Counted from the stretch's first letter, positions 26,629-36,539 are shown. The stretch is DNA of 64,000 nt from Synechococcus sp. PROS-U-1 (GCF_014279755.1 NZ_CP047951.1:186001-250000), one strand, 5' to 3'. Translations and numbers: made by a program. Notes: a model not told the origin generated them from the letters alone.

Positions 26629-29150
26629 CAGCGCACGTCGCAGGTGATCTCCACGTTGAGTGGATCCACGGCCCAGATGTTGTTGCAGTATTCGCTGATC
26701 GATCGGTCGGAAGAGAAGAACCCGGTGCGTGCCGTGTTGAGCAGCGACATTCGATTCCAGTGCATCCGATCGCTCCAGGCGCGGCTGACCGCCTCTTGGG
26801 CCCGTAGGTAGTCGGCGTAGTCGGCCATCACATAGAACGGGTCGCTGCCAGTGAGGTTGTCGAGCAGGGGGCGGAACAGTTCGCCGTCACCGTTGCTGAA
26901 GTGGCCCATCTCAATCAGCCGAAGGGCCTCCTGAAGTTCCGGCAGCGCGGCGATGACGTCGCTTGGGTGGTAGCCGCCCTGCTTCAAGGCCGTGATCTCC
27001 TCAACGGTCTTGCCGAAGAGGAAGAAGTTCTCCCCTCCCACCAGCTCGCGGATCTCCACATTGGCTCCATCGAGGGTGCCGATGGTGAGGGCACCATTCA
27101 TGGCGAACTTCATGTTGCCGGTGCCGGAGGCTTCCTTGCCAGCGGTGGAGATCTGTTCGGAGAGGTCGGAGGCGGGGTAGACCTGCTCGCCCAGCTTCAC
27201 GTTGTAATCCGGCAGGAACACCACCCGCAGCAGGCCATCCATGTCCGGGTCGGCGTTGATGGTGTCGGCAATGCCGTTGATGAAGCGGATGATCAGCTTC
27301 GCCATGTAGTACCCCGGAGCGGCCTTGCCACCGAAGATCACGGTGCGGGGGGCCATGCCGTCGGTCTGGCCGTTTTTGATCCGCAGGTACTGGGTGATCA
27401 CCTGCAGGGCATTGAGGTGCTGGCGCTTGTATTCGTGGATGCGCTTCACCTGCACGTCGAACAGGCTGGAGGGATCCACCAGCACGCCGGTGTTGCGGTG
27501 GATGTAGGTCGCCAGCTTGCGCTTCACCGACAGTTTGGTGTTGCCCCAGAGCTCGAGGAAGCCCTGGTCGTTCTGATGCTCCTCCAGTTTGTGCAGGTTC
27601 TCCATGTTGGAGATCCAGTCGGGGCCCACGTGCTCATCCAGTAGGGCGGACATCTCGGGGTTGGCCAAGGCCACCCAGCGGCGTGGGGTGACGCCATTGG
27701 TGACGTTGGTGAACTTCTCCGGCCAGAGTGCTGCGAAATCCGGCAGCAGGTCGCTTTTCACTAGATCGGAATGCAGGGCTGCCACACCGTTCACGTGGTG
27801 AGCGCCAATCGTTGCCAGGTGCGCCATGCGCACGGCTTTGCTGCCCTCTTCATCGATGATCGAGAGCTTGCGCTGGATGGCGTCGTTGCCGGGGTAGCGC
27901 AGTCGCACCTGTTGCAGGAAACGCCGGTTGATTTCGTAAATCAGCTCGAGATGGCGGGGCAGCAGGCTGCTGAACAGGTCGAGATCCCACTTTTCCAGAG
28001 CCTCGGGCAGCAGGGTGTGGTTGGTGTAGGCCACGGAGCGGGAGGTGATGTCCCAGGCCTTGTCCCACTCCAGGTGCCGATCGTCGATCAGCAGGCGCAT
28101 CAGCTCCGCCACGGCGATGGCGGGATGGGTGTCGTTGAGCTGAACCGTCCAGTAGCTGGGGAAGTCTTCAACGGCCAGCCCACGGTTGTCGAGGCTGCGC
28201 AGCATGTCCTGAAGGGAGCAGCTGACGAAGAAGTGCTGCTGCTTCAGGCGCAGCCGCCGGCCTTCGTCGGTGCCGTCGTTGGGATACAGCACCTTGGAAA
28301 GCGTTTCGCTGCCCACCTTTTCGTCAACGGCGCCGTAGTAGTCGCCGATGTTGAAGGCATAGAAATCAAAGCTTTCGGTGGCATCGGCACGCCAGAGGCG
28401 CAGCCGGTCGCAGATGTTGACCCGATACCCAAGCACCGGCACGTCATGGGGGATGCCGATCGCGTGTTCCGCAGGAATCCAGCGCGAGCGGTAGTTACCT
28501 TTGTCGTCGATGTAGCTCTCGGTGCGGCCACCGAAGCCCACGAAGCAGGCCTCATCGGGCTGAGGCAGTTCCCAGGGCCAGCCGCCTTTGAGCCATTTGT
28601 CGGTGATCTCCACCTGCCAGCCATCGCGGATCAGCTGGTCGAAGATGCCGAACTCATAGCGGATCCCGTAGCCGGTGGCTGGAATCTTCAGGCTCGCCAA
28701 CGACTCCATATAACAAGCCGCCAAACGGCCGAGACCGCCGTTGCCCAGCCCTGGCTCCTCCTCCACATCCAGGATCTGCTGTAGCGACTCAATGCCGAAA
28801 TTCTTCAGCGCGTCCTCGGCCTCCTTCTGGATCCCCAGGTTCAGCAGGTTGCTGTGGAGCTGAGGACCGATCAGGAATTCCGCCGAGAGATAGGCCACCG
28901 ATTTCTGGGGGTGGGCCCGCATCGCCTCGGTGGTGGCGAGGTAGCGCATCATCAGCCGGTCGCGCACCGCATAGCTCAGGGCCATGTAGAGGTCATGGCG
29001 GCTGGCGGTGGGAGCGAGCTTGCCGAGCGTGAAGAACAGGTGTTCGGTCATGCCGTCGAACACACTCTTGGCATCCAGGCCGGCGCGCTCAGGGTCGTTG
29101 TAACAACCGGGTGTCGGCAGACGCAGATCGAAGGGTTGGGCGGTGGTCAT
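26628..29150 (-). CDS. glgP: Glycogen (alpha-glucan) phosphorylase
   Basis: Releases glucose-1-phosphate from glycogen. The 840-residue protein has the GT35 blocks EEEPGLGNGGLGRLAACY, NLHKLEEH and the pyridoxal-phosphate lysine region TGNMKFAMNGALTIGTLDG. I chose ATG 29150 (MTTAQPFDLRLP); an in-frame ATG at 29189 is possible and neither has a good ribosome site. It follows the phosphoketolase by 60 nt and is joined to ackA by TGATG. The cluster order suggests glycogen breakdown feeds the phosphoketolase route. Confidence 0.96.
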   Translation of the reverse strand: MTTAQPFDLRLPTPGCYNDPERAGLDAKSVFDGMTEHLFFTLGKLAPTASRHDLYMALSYAVRDRLMMRYLATTEAMRAHPQKSVAYLSAEFLIGPQLHSNLLNLGIQKEAEDALKNFGIESLQQILDVEEEPGLGNGGLGRLAACYMESLASLKIPATGYGIRYEFGIFDQLIRDGWQVEITDKWLKGGWPWELPQPDEACFVGFGGRTESYIDDKGNYRSRWIPAEHAIGIPHDVPVLGYRVNICDRLRLWRADATESFDFYAFNIGDYYGAVDEKVGSETLSKVLYPNDGTDEGRRLRLKQQHFFVSCSLQDMLRSLDNRGLAVEDFPSYWTVQLNDTHPAIAVAELMRLLIDDRHLEWDKAWDITSRSVAYTNHTLLPEALEKWDLDLFSSLLPRHLELIYEINRRFLQQVRLRYPGNDAIQRKLSIIDEEGSKAVRMAHLATIGAHHVNGVAALHSDLVKSDLLPDFAALWPEKFTNVTNGVTPRRWVALANPEMSALLDEHVGPDWISNMENLHKLEEHQNDQGFLELWGNTKLSVKRKLATYIHRNTGVLVDPSSLFDVQVKRIHEYKRQHLNALQVITQYLRIKNGQTDGMAPRTVIFGGKAAPGYYMAKLIIRFINGIADTINADPDMDGLLRVVFLPDYNVKLGEQVYPASDLSEQISTAGKEASGTGNMKFAMNGALTIGTLDGANVEIRELVGGENFFLFGKTVEEITALKQGGYHPSDVIAALPELQEALRLIEMGHFSNGDGELFRPLLDNLTGSDPFYVMADYADYLRAQEAVSRAWSDRMHWNRMSLLNTARTGFFSSDRSISEYCNNIWAVDPLNVEITCDVR

Positions 29151-29210
29151 GGCAGGAGGGGGAAAGGGGAGAGCGTTGACTCCCCCCATGGGATGGATGG
29201 TGCTGACGGG

Positions 29211-31640
29211 TCAGGTGTTGGACCCTCCGTGGCCGAAAGTCCAGCGCCAGTTATTGATCTCCGGTGCATCCATGCCGTGGGTGTAGGCGTAGCAGCGGTG
29301 TTTCTGGATCTCGTCTTTCATCCGCTCCTTGATGTGAGCGGCACGTGACCCGAGTTTGTCAACCCGGTCGATCACATCGATCACCAGGTTGAAGCGGTCG
29401 ATCTGGTTGCTGATGGCCAGTTCCAGCGGAGTGTTGATGTTGCCGTTCTCCTTGTAACCGCGAACGTGGAAGTTGGCATGGTTTGTTCGGCGGTAGGTGA
29501 GCCGGTGAATCAGCCACGGGTAACCGTGGAAGTTGAAAATCACCGGTTTGTCTGGCGTGAATAGGCTCGTGAAATCCTCTTCTCTGAGACCCTGGGGGTG
29601 TTCGCTGGAGGGGGCCAGCGAGAACAGTTTCACCACGTTCACGTAGCGAACCTTGAGCTGTGGGATCTGCTCTCGCAGGATTTCGATCGCTGCCAGGCAT
29701 TCCTTGGTGGGGATGTCACCGGCGGAAGCGAGCACAACATCCGGTTCATCAAGGTCGGTGCCGCAGTCGTCGTTGCAGGCCCAATCCCAGATGCCGATGC
29801 CCTTCGCCACATGGCGACGCGCCTGATCCAATGTCAGGTATTGCAGATGTTTCTGCTTGTCGCAAACGATGATGTTCGAGACGTTGGTTTCGGTAAGGGC
29901 GTTCTCGGCGACAGCGAGAAGGCTGTTGGCATCAGCGGGCAAATAGACCCGGGTGATCGACCCTTTTTTGTTGCCGGCCAGATCCATGAAGCCGGGATCC
30001 TGGTGGGTGAAGCCGTTGTGGTCCTGCCGCCAGACAGTGGAGGAAATCAGACAGTTCCAGGGTCCGATTGGGGCGCGCCAGGGGATCTCCTCGCAGTGTT
30101 CCAGCCACTTGCAGTGCTGGTTGTACATCGAGCTGATCACGTGGGCGAAGGCTTCGTAGGTGTGGAAGAAGCCGTTACGACCGGTGAGCAAATAGCCCTC
30201 CATCATTCCCACGAGGGTGTGTTCAGAGAGCATCTCGATCACCGAGCCATCGCGGGAAAGTTCACTGCCGTTGAGATCCTCGGGCAGAAAGTTGGCCATC
30301 CACACTTTCTTGGTGGTCTCGTAGACCGCCTGCAGTCGGTTGGAGTGGGTTTCGTCCGGTCCGAAGAGCCTGTAGCCGCCGGGGTTCTCTCGAATCAGAT
30401 CGCGGATCACCTCTCCCAGGGGGTAGGTGTTTTCAACTTCGCTGCTGCCAGGGCTCTGCACATCAACGGCATATCTCTCGATCGCAGGGAAGAGCAGGTC
30501 TTTGCGCAGTACACCGCCGTTGGTGTGGGGGTTGCTGCCCATCCGGCGCTTGCCTGTTGGGGAGAGCGCGCGGATGTGCTCACGCACGGCGCCGTTGTCG
30601 TCGAACAGCTCCTCCGGGCGATAGCTCTTCATCCAGTCTTCGAGCAGCCGCAGGTGGCTCTCGTTGGTTTTCACGTCAGCAACGGGAACCTGGTGCGAGC
30701 GCCAGAAGTTCTCGATTTTTTTCCCGTCGATGTCGCTGGGGCCGGTCCATCCCTTGGGGGACCGCAGCACGATCATTGGCCAGCGCGGACGGAAGGCTTC
30801 CCCGTTGCTGCGGGCCTGTTCCTGCACAGCTTTGATCTCGAGCACGGCCTGCTCAAAGGCCACCGCCATCTCGCGATGCATCGTGATCGGATCGGATCCT
30901 TCAACGAAGATCGGCGTCCAGCCGTATCCCTTGAACAGGTTCTCCAGTTCCTCGTGATCGATCCGGCTGAGGATCGTTGGGTTGGCGATCTTGTAGCCGT
31001 TCAGGTGAAGAATCGGCAGAACGGCGCCGTCGCGGATTGGGTTGATGAATTTGTTGATGTGCCAGCTGGTGGCCAGCGGGCCTGTTTCAGCTTCACCATC
31101 ACCCACGCAAGCGATGGTGATCAGCTCGGGGTTGTCGAGCACCGAACCACAGGCGTGCGAGAGCACATAGCCGAGTTCGCCGCCTTCATGAATGGAGCCG
31201 GGCATTTCGGCAGTGCAGTGGCTGCCGATGTGACCGGGGAAGGAGAACATTTTGAAGAACTTGCGCAGTCCTTCGGCGTCGAGGGATTTGTCGGGATAAC
31301 GATCGCTGTAGCTGCCGTCGATGTACACCGGCCCCCGGGCGCCAGGAGCTCCATGACCTGGACCGGACATGTAGATCATGTCCAGGTCGTATTTGTTGAT
31401 CAGCCGATTGGCATGGGTCCAGATGAAGGCCTGGCCTGGGCTGGAGCCCCAGTGCCCCAACAAGCGATTTTTGATGTGGTCAGGATGAAGGGGCTCTTTG
31501 AGCAGGGGATTGTCCTGCAGATAGATCATTCCCACGGCCAGATAGTTGGCCGTGCGCCAGTAGGCGTCGAGTAGATGCAGTTCCTCGTCGCTTGGGGCCG
31601 AGACCGGCGCCAGGGATGCTTGATGGGGGGCAGTGGTCAT
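29211..31640 (-). CDS. xpk: Xylulose-5-phosphate/fructose-6-phosphate phosphoketolase
   Basis: Thiamin-diphosphate enzyme that splits xylulose-5-P (or fructose-6-P) with phosphate into acetyl phosphate and glyceraldehyde-3-P (or erythrose-4-P). The 809-residue product carries the ThDP motif GDGEAETGPLATSWH, the PKGWTGP block and QDHNGFTHQDPGFMD. Start at ATG 31640; an upstream in-frame ATG at 31658 is possible. It is the first gene of xpk-glgP-ackA, which lacks a phosphotransacetylase, as expected because acetyl phosphate is made directly. About 200 nt separate it from the divergent antiporter. Confidence 0.96.
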   Translation of the reverse strand: MTTAPHQASLAPVSAPSDEELHLLDAYWRTANYLAVGMIYLQDNPLLKEPLHPDHIKNRLLGHWGSSPGQAFIWTHANRLINKYDLDMIYMSGPGHGAPGARGPVYIDGSYSDRYPDKSLDAEGLRKFFKMFSFPGHIGSHCTAEMPGSIHEGGELGYVLSHACGSVLDNPELITIACVGDGEAETGPLATSWHINKFINPIRDGAVLPILHLNGYKIANPTILSRIDHEELENLFKGYGWTPIFVEGSDPITMHREMAVAFEQAVLEIKAVQEQARSNGEAFRPRWPMIVLRSPKGWTGPSDIDGKKIENFWRSHQVPVADVKTNESHLRLLEDWMKSYRPEELFDDNGAVREHIRALSPTGKRRMGSNPHTNGGVLRKDLLFPAIERYAVDVQSPGSSEVENTYPLGEVIRDLIRENPGGYRLFGPDETHSNRLQAVYETTKKVWMANFLPEDLNGSELSRDGSVIEMLSEHTLVGMMEGYLLTGRNGFFHTYEAFAHVISSMYNQHCKWLEHCEEIPWRAPIGPWNCLISSTVWRQDHNGFTHQDPGFMDLAGNKKGSITRVYLPADANSLLAVAENALTETNVSNIIVCDKQKHLQYLTLDQARRHVAKGIGIWDWACNDDCGTDLDEPDVVLASAGDIPTKECLAAIEILREQIPQLKVRYVNVVKLFSLAPSSEHPQGLREEDFTSLFTPDKPVIFNFHGYPWLIHRLTYRRTNHANFHVRGYKENGNINTPLELAISNQIDRFNLVIDVIDRVDKLGSRAAHIKERMKDEIQKHRCYAYTHGMDAPEINNWRWTFGHGGSNT

Positions 31641-31842
31641 GGGTGTTGAGGGCGCCATGCAACGTCAAATCACCGTCAGGCCCTGGGTGTGCTACCAGAT
31701 CGCCTGTTGGGGATATTTGGACCGTAGCCATCGCGACACAACCTGCCAGTGCCGCATCGCGCCACTACAACATTCCCGGTCAATCGGGATCATTCAGCGA
31801 ACAGTTCGTCGGCGGAATCACCACTAAGGTTCGGCGTGAGAG

Positions 31843-33228
31843 ATGCCCGGCGTGATGCTGTTGCCCACCCTGCTGAGCGAAATCAGCAGCCATGACCTCG
31901 AGTTGGCGGAAACGCTGATCGGCGTCCTTCGCTTCATGCTGATCTTTGTAGCGGCCCGCTCCCTAGCGGAGGTGCTGGTTCGCTTTGAGCTCCCCACCAT
32001 TCTTGGTGAACTGCTGGCTGGCGTGCTGATCGGCGCCTCGGGCCTGCACCTTTTGGTGCCGCCGGAGACCCAGGTGCAGCTCTCAGGAGCCTTCTCAGAA
32101 GTGGTCTCCAGCCTGTCGCATGTGCCGGTGGAGGAAATCCCAACTCTCTACAACGAGAGCTTCGGTGCCCTGCAGGCAGTGGCCACGTTGGGTCTCTACT
32201 CCCTGCTTTTCCTCACCGGTCTCGAGAGTGAGCTGGAGGAACTGATGGCGGTGGGTGCCCAGGCCTTCAGCGTCGCTGTGGTGGGTGTGGTGCTGCCCTT
32301 CGCCCTTGGCACCCTTGGTCTGATGGCGATCTTCCATGTGGATGCGATCCCAGCCATCTTTGCCGGTGCCTCGATGACGGCCACCAGCATCGGCATCACC
32401 GCCAGCGTCTTCGGAGAATTGGGATATTTGCGGACGCGCGAGGGGCAGATCGTGATCGGCGCCGCCGTCCTTGACGACATCCTCGGCATCGTCATCCTGG
32501 CCATCGTGGTGTCCCTGGCCGCCGGCGGCAGCCTGGAGGTTGGCCCCATCGTTCAGCTGGTGGTGGCAGCTGTGCTTTTTGTGGTGGTGGCGCTGCTTTT
32601 GAGCCAAAAGGCAGCTCCTGCCTTCGACTGGGTGATTGATCAGCTCAAAGCCCCCGGCGCCAAACTGATCGGGTCTTATCTGCTGCTCGCCGCCAGCTGC
32701 TTTGTGGCGTCTGCCATCGGTCTGGAAGCTGCGCTCGGGGCTTTCGCCGCTGGCTTGATTGCCAGCACGTCCAAGCACCGCCACGAGATTCAGGCGGCGG
32801 TGACCCCCATCGTTGGGCTTTTCGCCACCGTCTTCTTTGTGCTGGTGGGTGCCGGCATGGATCTGTCAGTCATCAATCCCTCTGAACCCGGTGCCCGTTC
32901 CGCTCTGGTGGTGGCTGCCTTCCTCTTTGTGGTGGCGATCATTGGCAAGGTGGCCGCAGGCTGGGCCATCTTCGGCAAGGAAAAGACCAATCATCTTGTG
33001 GTTGGTCTGGGAATGATGCCCCGAGGCGAAGTCGGCTTGATTTTCTTGGGCTTGGGAACAGCATCCGGCCTGCTCAGCCCTAGCCTTGAGGCGGCCATCC
33101 TTCTGATGGTGATTGGCACCACCTTCCTCGCGCCGGTGCTGCTGCGCATCGTTCTGAAGGGCAAGCCCCCAGAGGATGGCAATCAGGTGCCTGAAGAATT
33201 TGCCGCTGATCCACTGGCTGGCAACTGA
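31843..33228 (+). CDS. Cation:proton antiporter (CPA2, NapA/KefB-like)
   Basis: A 461-residue membrane protein with about 12-13 hydrophobic helices, exchanging Na+ or K+ for H+. It shows the CPA2 features FELPTILGELLAGVLIGASGL in the first helices and AAVLDDILGIVILAIV, whose Asp pair is the ion-binding site in electrogenic members. GMMPRGEVGLIFLGLG is in a late helix. No RCK/TrkA domain follows, so it is the short form. Start ATG 31843 or 31855. The 200-nt region shared with xpk contains an imperfect CCCG/CGGG inverted repeat near 31774-31790 but no clear promoter boxes. Confidence 0.9.
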   Translation: MPGVMLLPTLLSEISSHDLELAETLIGVLRFMLIFVAARSLAEVLVRFELPTILGELLAGVLIGASGLHLLVPPETQVQLSGAFSEVVSSLSHVPVEEIPTLYNESFGALQAVATLGLYSLLFLTGLESELEELMAVGAQAFSVAVVGVVLPFALGTLGLMAIFHVDAIPAIFAGASMTATSIGITASVFGELGYLRTREGQIVIGAAVLDDILGIVILAIVVSLAAGGSLEVGPIVQLVVAAVLFVVVALLLSQKAAPAFDWVIDQLKAPGAKLIGSYLLLAASCFVASAIGLEAALGAFAAGLIASTSKHRHEIQAAVTPIVGLFATVFFVLVGAGMDLSVINPSEPGARSALVVAAFLFVVAIIGKVAAGWAIFGKEKTNHLVVGLGMMPRGEVGLIFLGLGTASGLLSPSLEAAILLMVIGTTFLAPVLLRIVLKGKPPEDGNQVPEEFAADPLAGN

Positions 33229-33231
33229 GCG

Positions 33232-33549
33232 TTAATCCTCCCGATTGAAGGCAACCAATAGAAGGCTCCAGCCAATGGCGATGGCCGCCAGGCTGGAGGC
33301 CCAGCCTGGTCCGAGAGCCCAGCTGGCCCCGAGTTGCGTAATCAGCCCCACCACCAGCGCCAGCAGAAGACTGCTGGTCACCAGCACAATCTGGCGCCAC
33401 AGCTGAGGCAGAGGGCTGTCCGCAAGGCTGGCCTCAAAGGCTGCCAGAGGTGCACTCAAGGGGATGTAAAGGGCAATGGCCCAGAGCAGGGCACCCCGCC
33501 AGATCCCTCCATCGGCGAGGGGGCTGATGAATACACCGGTCTCCTGCAT
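33232..33549 (-). CDS. Small integral membrane protein, unknown
   Basis: A 105-residue protein with three predicted membrane helices (about 16-36, 52-70 and 80-99) and short charged ends (FNRED). It ends 3 nt from the end of the convergent antiporter gene and is divergent from the alpha/beta hydrolase, with start codons about 50 nt apart. No signature motif is seen. Similar three-helix proteins are common unknowns in cyanobacteria. Confidence 0.7.
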   Translation of the reverse strand: MQETGVFISPLADGGIWRGALLWAIALYIPLSAPLAAFEASLADSPLPQLWRQIVLVTSSLLLALVVGLITQLGASWALGPGWASSLAAIAIGWSLLLVAFNRED

Positions 33550-33597
33550 CCAGATCCCCGAAACTGCTGCCTAGCATCGCGGCTCTTGCGCGACGTT

Positions 33598-34506
33598 GTG
33601 GAGTCCACGCCCTGGAACCATCTCGGCCACACCGTTCATGCGGTGCAGCAACAGCCTGATGCCTCTGAAGATCGCCCGGCCCTTCTGTTGGTGCACGGTT
33701 TCGGGGCGTCCACGGATCACTGGCGTCACAACATCCCCGTGTTGGCCCAGACCCATGCCGTGCACGCCATCGATCTGCTGGGCTTCGGCAGGAGTGCCAA
33801 GCCGGCGGAGCTCAACTATGGCGGTGCCCTTTGGCGCGATCAGCTGGTGGCCTACGTGCGTGAACGAATCGGTCGCCCGACCGTGATTGCCGGCAATTCC
33901 CTCGGCGGGTTTGCAGCCCTCGCCGCCGGGGCCGCATTGGGCTCTGATTGTGCGGGTGTTGTGCTGCTCAATGCTGCCGGTCCCTTCAGTGACGAGCAGA
34001 AACCTCCGCAAGGTTGGGGGGCGATCGCCCGCCAGAGCATCGGCACGGCGCTGCTCAAGAGCCCGGTGCTGCAGCGGCTGATGTTCGAGAACCTTCGCCG
34101 TCGGGCCACGATCCGCCGCACCCTCAACCAGGTGTATGTGGACAAAACCAACGTCGATGACTGGCTGGTGGAGTCGATCCGCCGCCCGTCGCTGGATCCC
34201 GGTGCCTTCGGGGTGTTCCGCACCGTCTTCGATATCCCCCGCGGTCAGCCCCTCGATGAGCTTTTCGCGGAACTCACGGCGCCGCTGCTGCTGCTCTGGG
34301 GCATCCGTGATCCCTGGATCAATGCCCCCGGTCGCCGCTCCACTTTCCAGCGCCATGCGCCGGCTGCCACCACAGAGGTGGTGTTGGAGGCAGGGCACTG
34401 CCCCCATGATGAGGTGCCGGATCAGGTGAATGCAGCTCTTTTGGAGTGGCTTGCGGGTTTGACGTCGGCCACAGCACCGACAAAACCTGATCACGCCGCT
34501 ATTTGA
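33598..34506 (+). CDS. Alpha/beta-hydrolase fold protein
   Basis: A serine hydrolase of about 302 residues. The oxyanion region LLLVHGFGASTDHWR, DLLGFGRSAKP, nucleophile elbow AGNSLGGFAAL (Ser), the late acid in LLLWGIRDPWI and the catalytic His in LEAGHCPHDEVP are all present, so it should be active. The family includes esterases, haloperoxidases and the magnesium-chelatase-associated BchO; nothing nearby decides the substrate. The start is GTG 33598 (giving ESTPWNHLGH) or TTG 33586; the much longer open frame upstream is antisense to the small membrane protein gene. Confidence 0.87.
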   Translation: MESTPWNHLGHTVHAVQQQPDASEDRPALLLVHGFGASTDHWRHNIPVLAQTHAVHAIDLLGFGRSAKPAELNYGGALWRDQLVAYVRERIGRPTVIAGNSLGGFAALAAGAALGSDCAGVVLLNAAGPFSDEQKPPQGWGAIARQSIGTALLKSPVLQRLMFENLRRRATIRRTLNQVYVDKTNVDDWLVESIRRPSLDPGAFGVFRTVFDIPRGQPLDELFAELTAPLLLLWGIRDPWINAPGRRSTFQRHAPAATTEVVLEAGHCPHDEVPDQVNAALLEWLAGLTSATAPTKPDHAAI

Positions 34507-34540
34507 TTGGGCCAGACTTTCCGCAACCTGGCGGATGCCG

Positions 34541-35389
34541 ATGACCCTCACCCAGCAAGCTGCTCCCTATGCCCATTGGGAGTATGTGCACCCCACCAGC
34601 GGTGACCGGCTGCGGATCATCCCCGAGCGGGGAGGAATCGTCAGCGAGTGGCGTTGCGGTGAACGCGAAGTGCTTTATTTCGATCAGGACCGCTATGCCG
34701 ATCCTGCGAACAGCATTCGCGGTGGCATTCCGGTGTTGTTCCCCATTTGCGGCAACCTTCCCGGCGACCTGCTCACCGTTGATGGCGTCGACCACACGCT
34801 CCAGCAGCATGGCTTTGCCCGGAATCTTCCCTGGAATTTGCAGCTGCTTGATGACCAGAACGGGGTGCGTCTCAGCCTTTCCAGCACCGATGAAACGCTC
34901 AAGGCTTTCCCCTTCGCTTTCCTGGTGGAGATGGAGGTGCGGCCGGTTGATGGTGCGTTGGAGATCAGCACCACCATCCACAACCGCAGCGCTGCAGTGA
35001 TGCCGTTCAGTTATGGGCTGCATCCCTACTTCAATGTGAGTGATCTGGCCCAGACCCGTCTCACGGGCTTGGCGGAGCGCTGTCTCAACCATCTGGAGAT
35101 GGCGGATGCCGCCACGGCTGATCAGCTCACCCGGTTGCCCGAGGGGGTGGATTTCCTCTGCCGTCCAGCCGGTGCTGTCACTCTGATCGATGACACCAAC
35201 GGTGCCCAGCTGCAGCTCCAGCACCAGGATCCGATGGATCTCACGGTCGTCTGGACCGAGCCCCCCCGCCCGATGGTTTGCTTGGAACCCTGGACGGGTC
35301 CGCGCCAGGCTTTGATCAGCGGTGATCGAAAACTGGTGCTGGAGCCTGGTGCTGAGCAGACCCTCGCCTGTCGCTACAGCGTCTCCTGA
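34541..35389 (+). CDS. Aldose 1-epimerase family protein (sugar mutarotase)
   Basis: A 282-residue galactose-mutarotase-like beta-sandwich protein. GGIPVLFPICGNLPGD near 67, LQQHGFARNLPW near 88 with a His, SYGLHPYF near 163 with a second His, and VCLEPWTGP near 247 with a Glu match the catalytic layout of the family. It interconverts sugar anomers; hexose-6-phosphate versus free sugar cannot be told. ATG 34541 or 34535. Its 3' end overlaps the convergent glcE by 16 nt. Confidence 0.88.
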   Translation: MTLTQQAAPYAHWEYVHPTSGDRLRIIPERGGIVSEWRCGEREVLYFDQDRYADPANSIRGGIPVLFPICGNLPGDLLTVDGVDHTLQQHGFARNLPWNLQLLDDQNGVRLSLSSTDETLKAFPFAFLVEMEVRPVDGALEISTTIHNRSAAVMPFSYGLHPYFNVSDLAQTRLTGLAERCLNHLEMADAATADQLTRLPEGVDFLCRPAGAVTLIDDTNGAQLQLQHQDPMDLTVVWTEPPRPMVCLEPWTGPRQALISGDRKLVLEPGAEQTLACRYSVS

Positions 35390-36525
35390 TCCACCCCGGG
35401 GAGCCGGCCGCGGCTGAGTTGCAGCTTGGGATCGAATTGGCGTTTCACCGCTTCGATCAGCGATCGGGAGGGCCGGTCAACCCAAGCTGGCATGGTCGAT
35501 CTAGCGGTGCGTTTTAACAGCGTCATTTCGCCGCCGAGGCGACTCACGCTGCGGCGCAGTGCTTGCAGCTGGTGATCCGGTGTCGCTGCATCGCACCAGC
35601 CATCACCACAGCCGGCTCCGGCGGCCAGCTCCCAGCACCACGACTTCAGGGCCGTCATGGCCTCGTCCTGCAACAACTCCTGCAATTGGGCCGGCGGCAG
35701 CACCAGCCGCAGCAGCTGCGCCGAGGGGCTGGCATCGATGGGGGTGGTCAGGGGATCAGCGCAAGCCTGCCGTTCTGTACTGAGCGGCTGGTTCAGCGCC
35801 AACGTTTCGAGCCGCAGCAGCTGGTCTTCCACCGCCTGGTCCGACACGCTGCTCACCACAAGCCGCAGCCGCCAGGAGCCATCGCCGCTGTTGATCCAGT
35901 CACAGCGTTCTGGGGTCAGGCTGGAGCGCAGAACTGCATTGCGGAAGTCGTCTTGCGCGGCGAGGTCTCCATCCACGAGCAGGCTGCTTCGGGCAGAGCG
36001 CACCGGCTGCAGCCGCAGGGTGAGTTCGGTGATCAGTGCCAGGCTTCCCCAGCTGCCGCAGAGCAGCCGCATCAGGTCGTAGCCCGCCACGTTTTTCACC
36101 ACCCGTCCACCGGCTCGGGCTTCGACGCCATCAGTCCGTAACAGGCCGATCCCGATGATCTGATCGCGCACCCCCAGATGGCGTTGACGCAGTCCCCCCG
36201 CCAGACCCCTGGCCACCAGGCCGCCGATGCTTCCGGGAGCTCCGGCTCGAGGCCAGTCAACCGGCAGCCATTGGCCCTGTTCCGCCAGCAGATCCTGCAG
36301 GTCCTGCAGTGGCAGGCCGGCTTCCACCGTGATGGTCAGATCGTCCACGGCATGGTCGATCACCCGGTTGAGGTGGCGACAGGAGAGCACCTCGTGGCTG
36401 GGATGCAGCGGCGGGCCCCAGTCCAGGCGAGTTCCCAGGCCACTGGGACTCCAGGGTGTGGCGCTCTGATGCCACTGGCGCACCAGGTTGATCAGATCGC
36501 TGCGGTTGGCGGGGGAATGGCTCAC
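35374..36525 (-). CDS. glcE: Glycolate oxidase FAD-binding subunit GlcE
   Basis: A 383-residue FAD-binding oxidoreductase subunit that with GlcD and GlcF oxidises glycolate from photorespiration to glyoxylate. The FAD-binding PCMH domain shows PRAGAPGSIGGLVARGLAGG and GRVVKNVAGYDLMRLLCGSWGSLALI, typical of GlcE. glcD is not in the window and glcF lies 1.3 kb upstream on the same strand, separated by a divergent kinase gene. Its start is 14 nt from the start of that kinase gene on the other strand, so both promoters lie inside coding DNA. Confidence 0.9.
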   Translation of the reverse strand: MSHSPANRSDLINLVRQWHQSATPWSPSGLGTRLDWGPPLHPSHEVLSCRHLNRVIDHAVDDLTITVEAGLPLQDLQDLLAEQGQWLPVDWPRAGAPGSIGGLVARGLAGGLRQRHLGVRDQIIGIGLLRTDGVEARAGGRVVKNVAGYDLMRLLCGSWGSLALITELTLRLQPVRSARSSLLVDGDLAAQDDFRNAVLRSSLTPERCDWINSGDGSWRLRLVVSSVSDQAVEDQLLRLETLALNQPLSTERQACADPLTTPIDASPSAQLLRLVLPPAQLQELLQDEAMTALKSWCWELAAGAGCGDGWCDAATPDHQLQALRRSVSRLGGEMTLLKRTARSTMPAWVDRPSRSLIEAVKRQFDPKLQLSRGRLPGVDQETL

Positions 36526-36539
36526 GGCACGATGGTGCC

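Noticed and set aside
29598-31574. 658-codon open frame on the plus strand opposite the phosphoketolase gene
   Set aside because: It lies wholly antisense to a gene with complete phosphoketolase motifs, and its protein is low-complexity Gly/Val/His-rich without recognisable domains. It is a by-product of GC-rich codon use.
33334-33597. Long N-terminal extension of the alpha/beta hydrolase
   Set aside because: It runs antisense through the small membrane protein gene and is not hydrolase-like; the fold begins near 33598.
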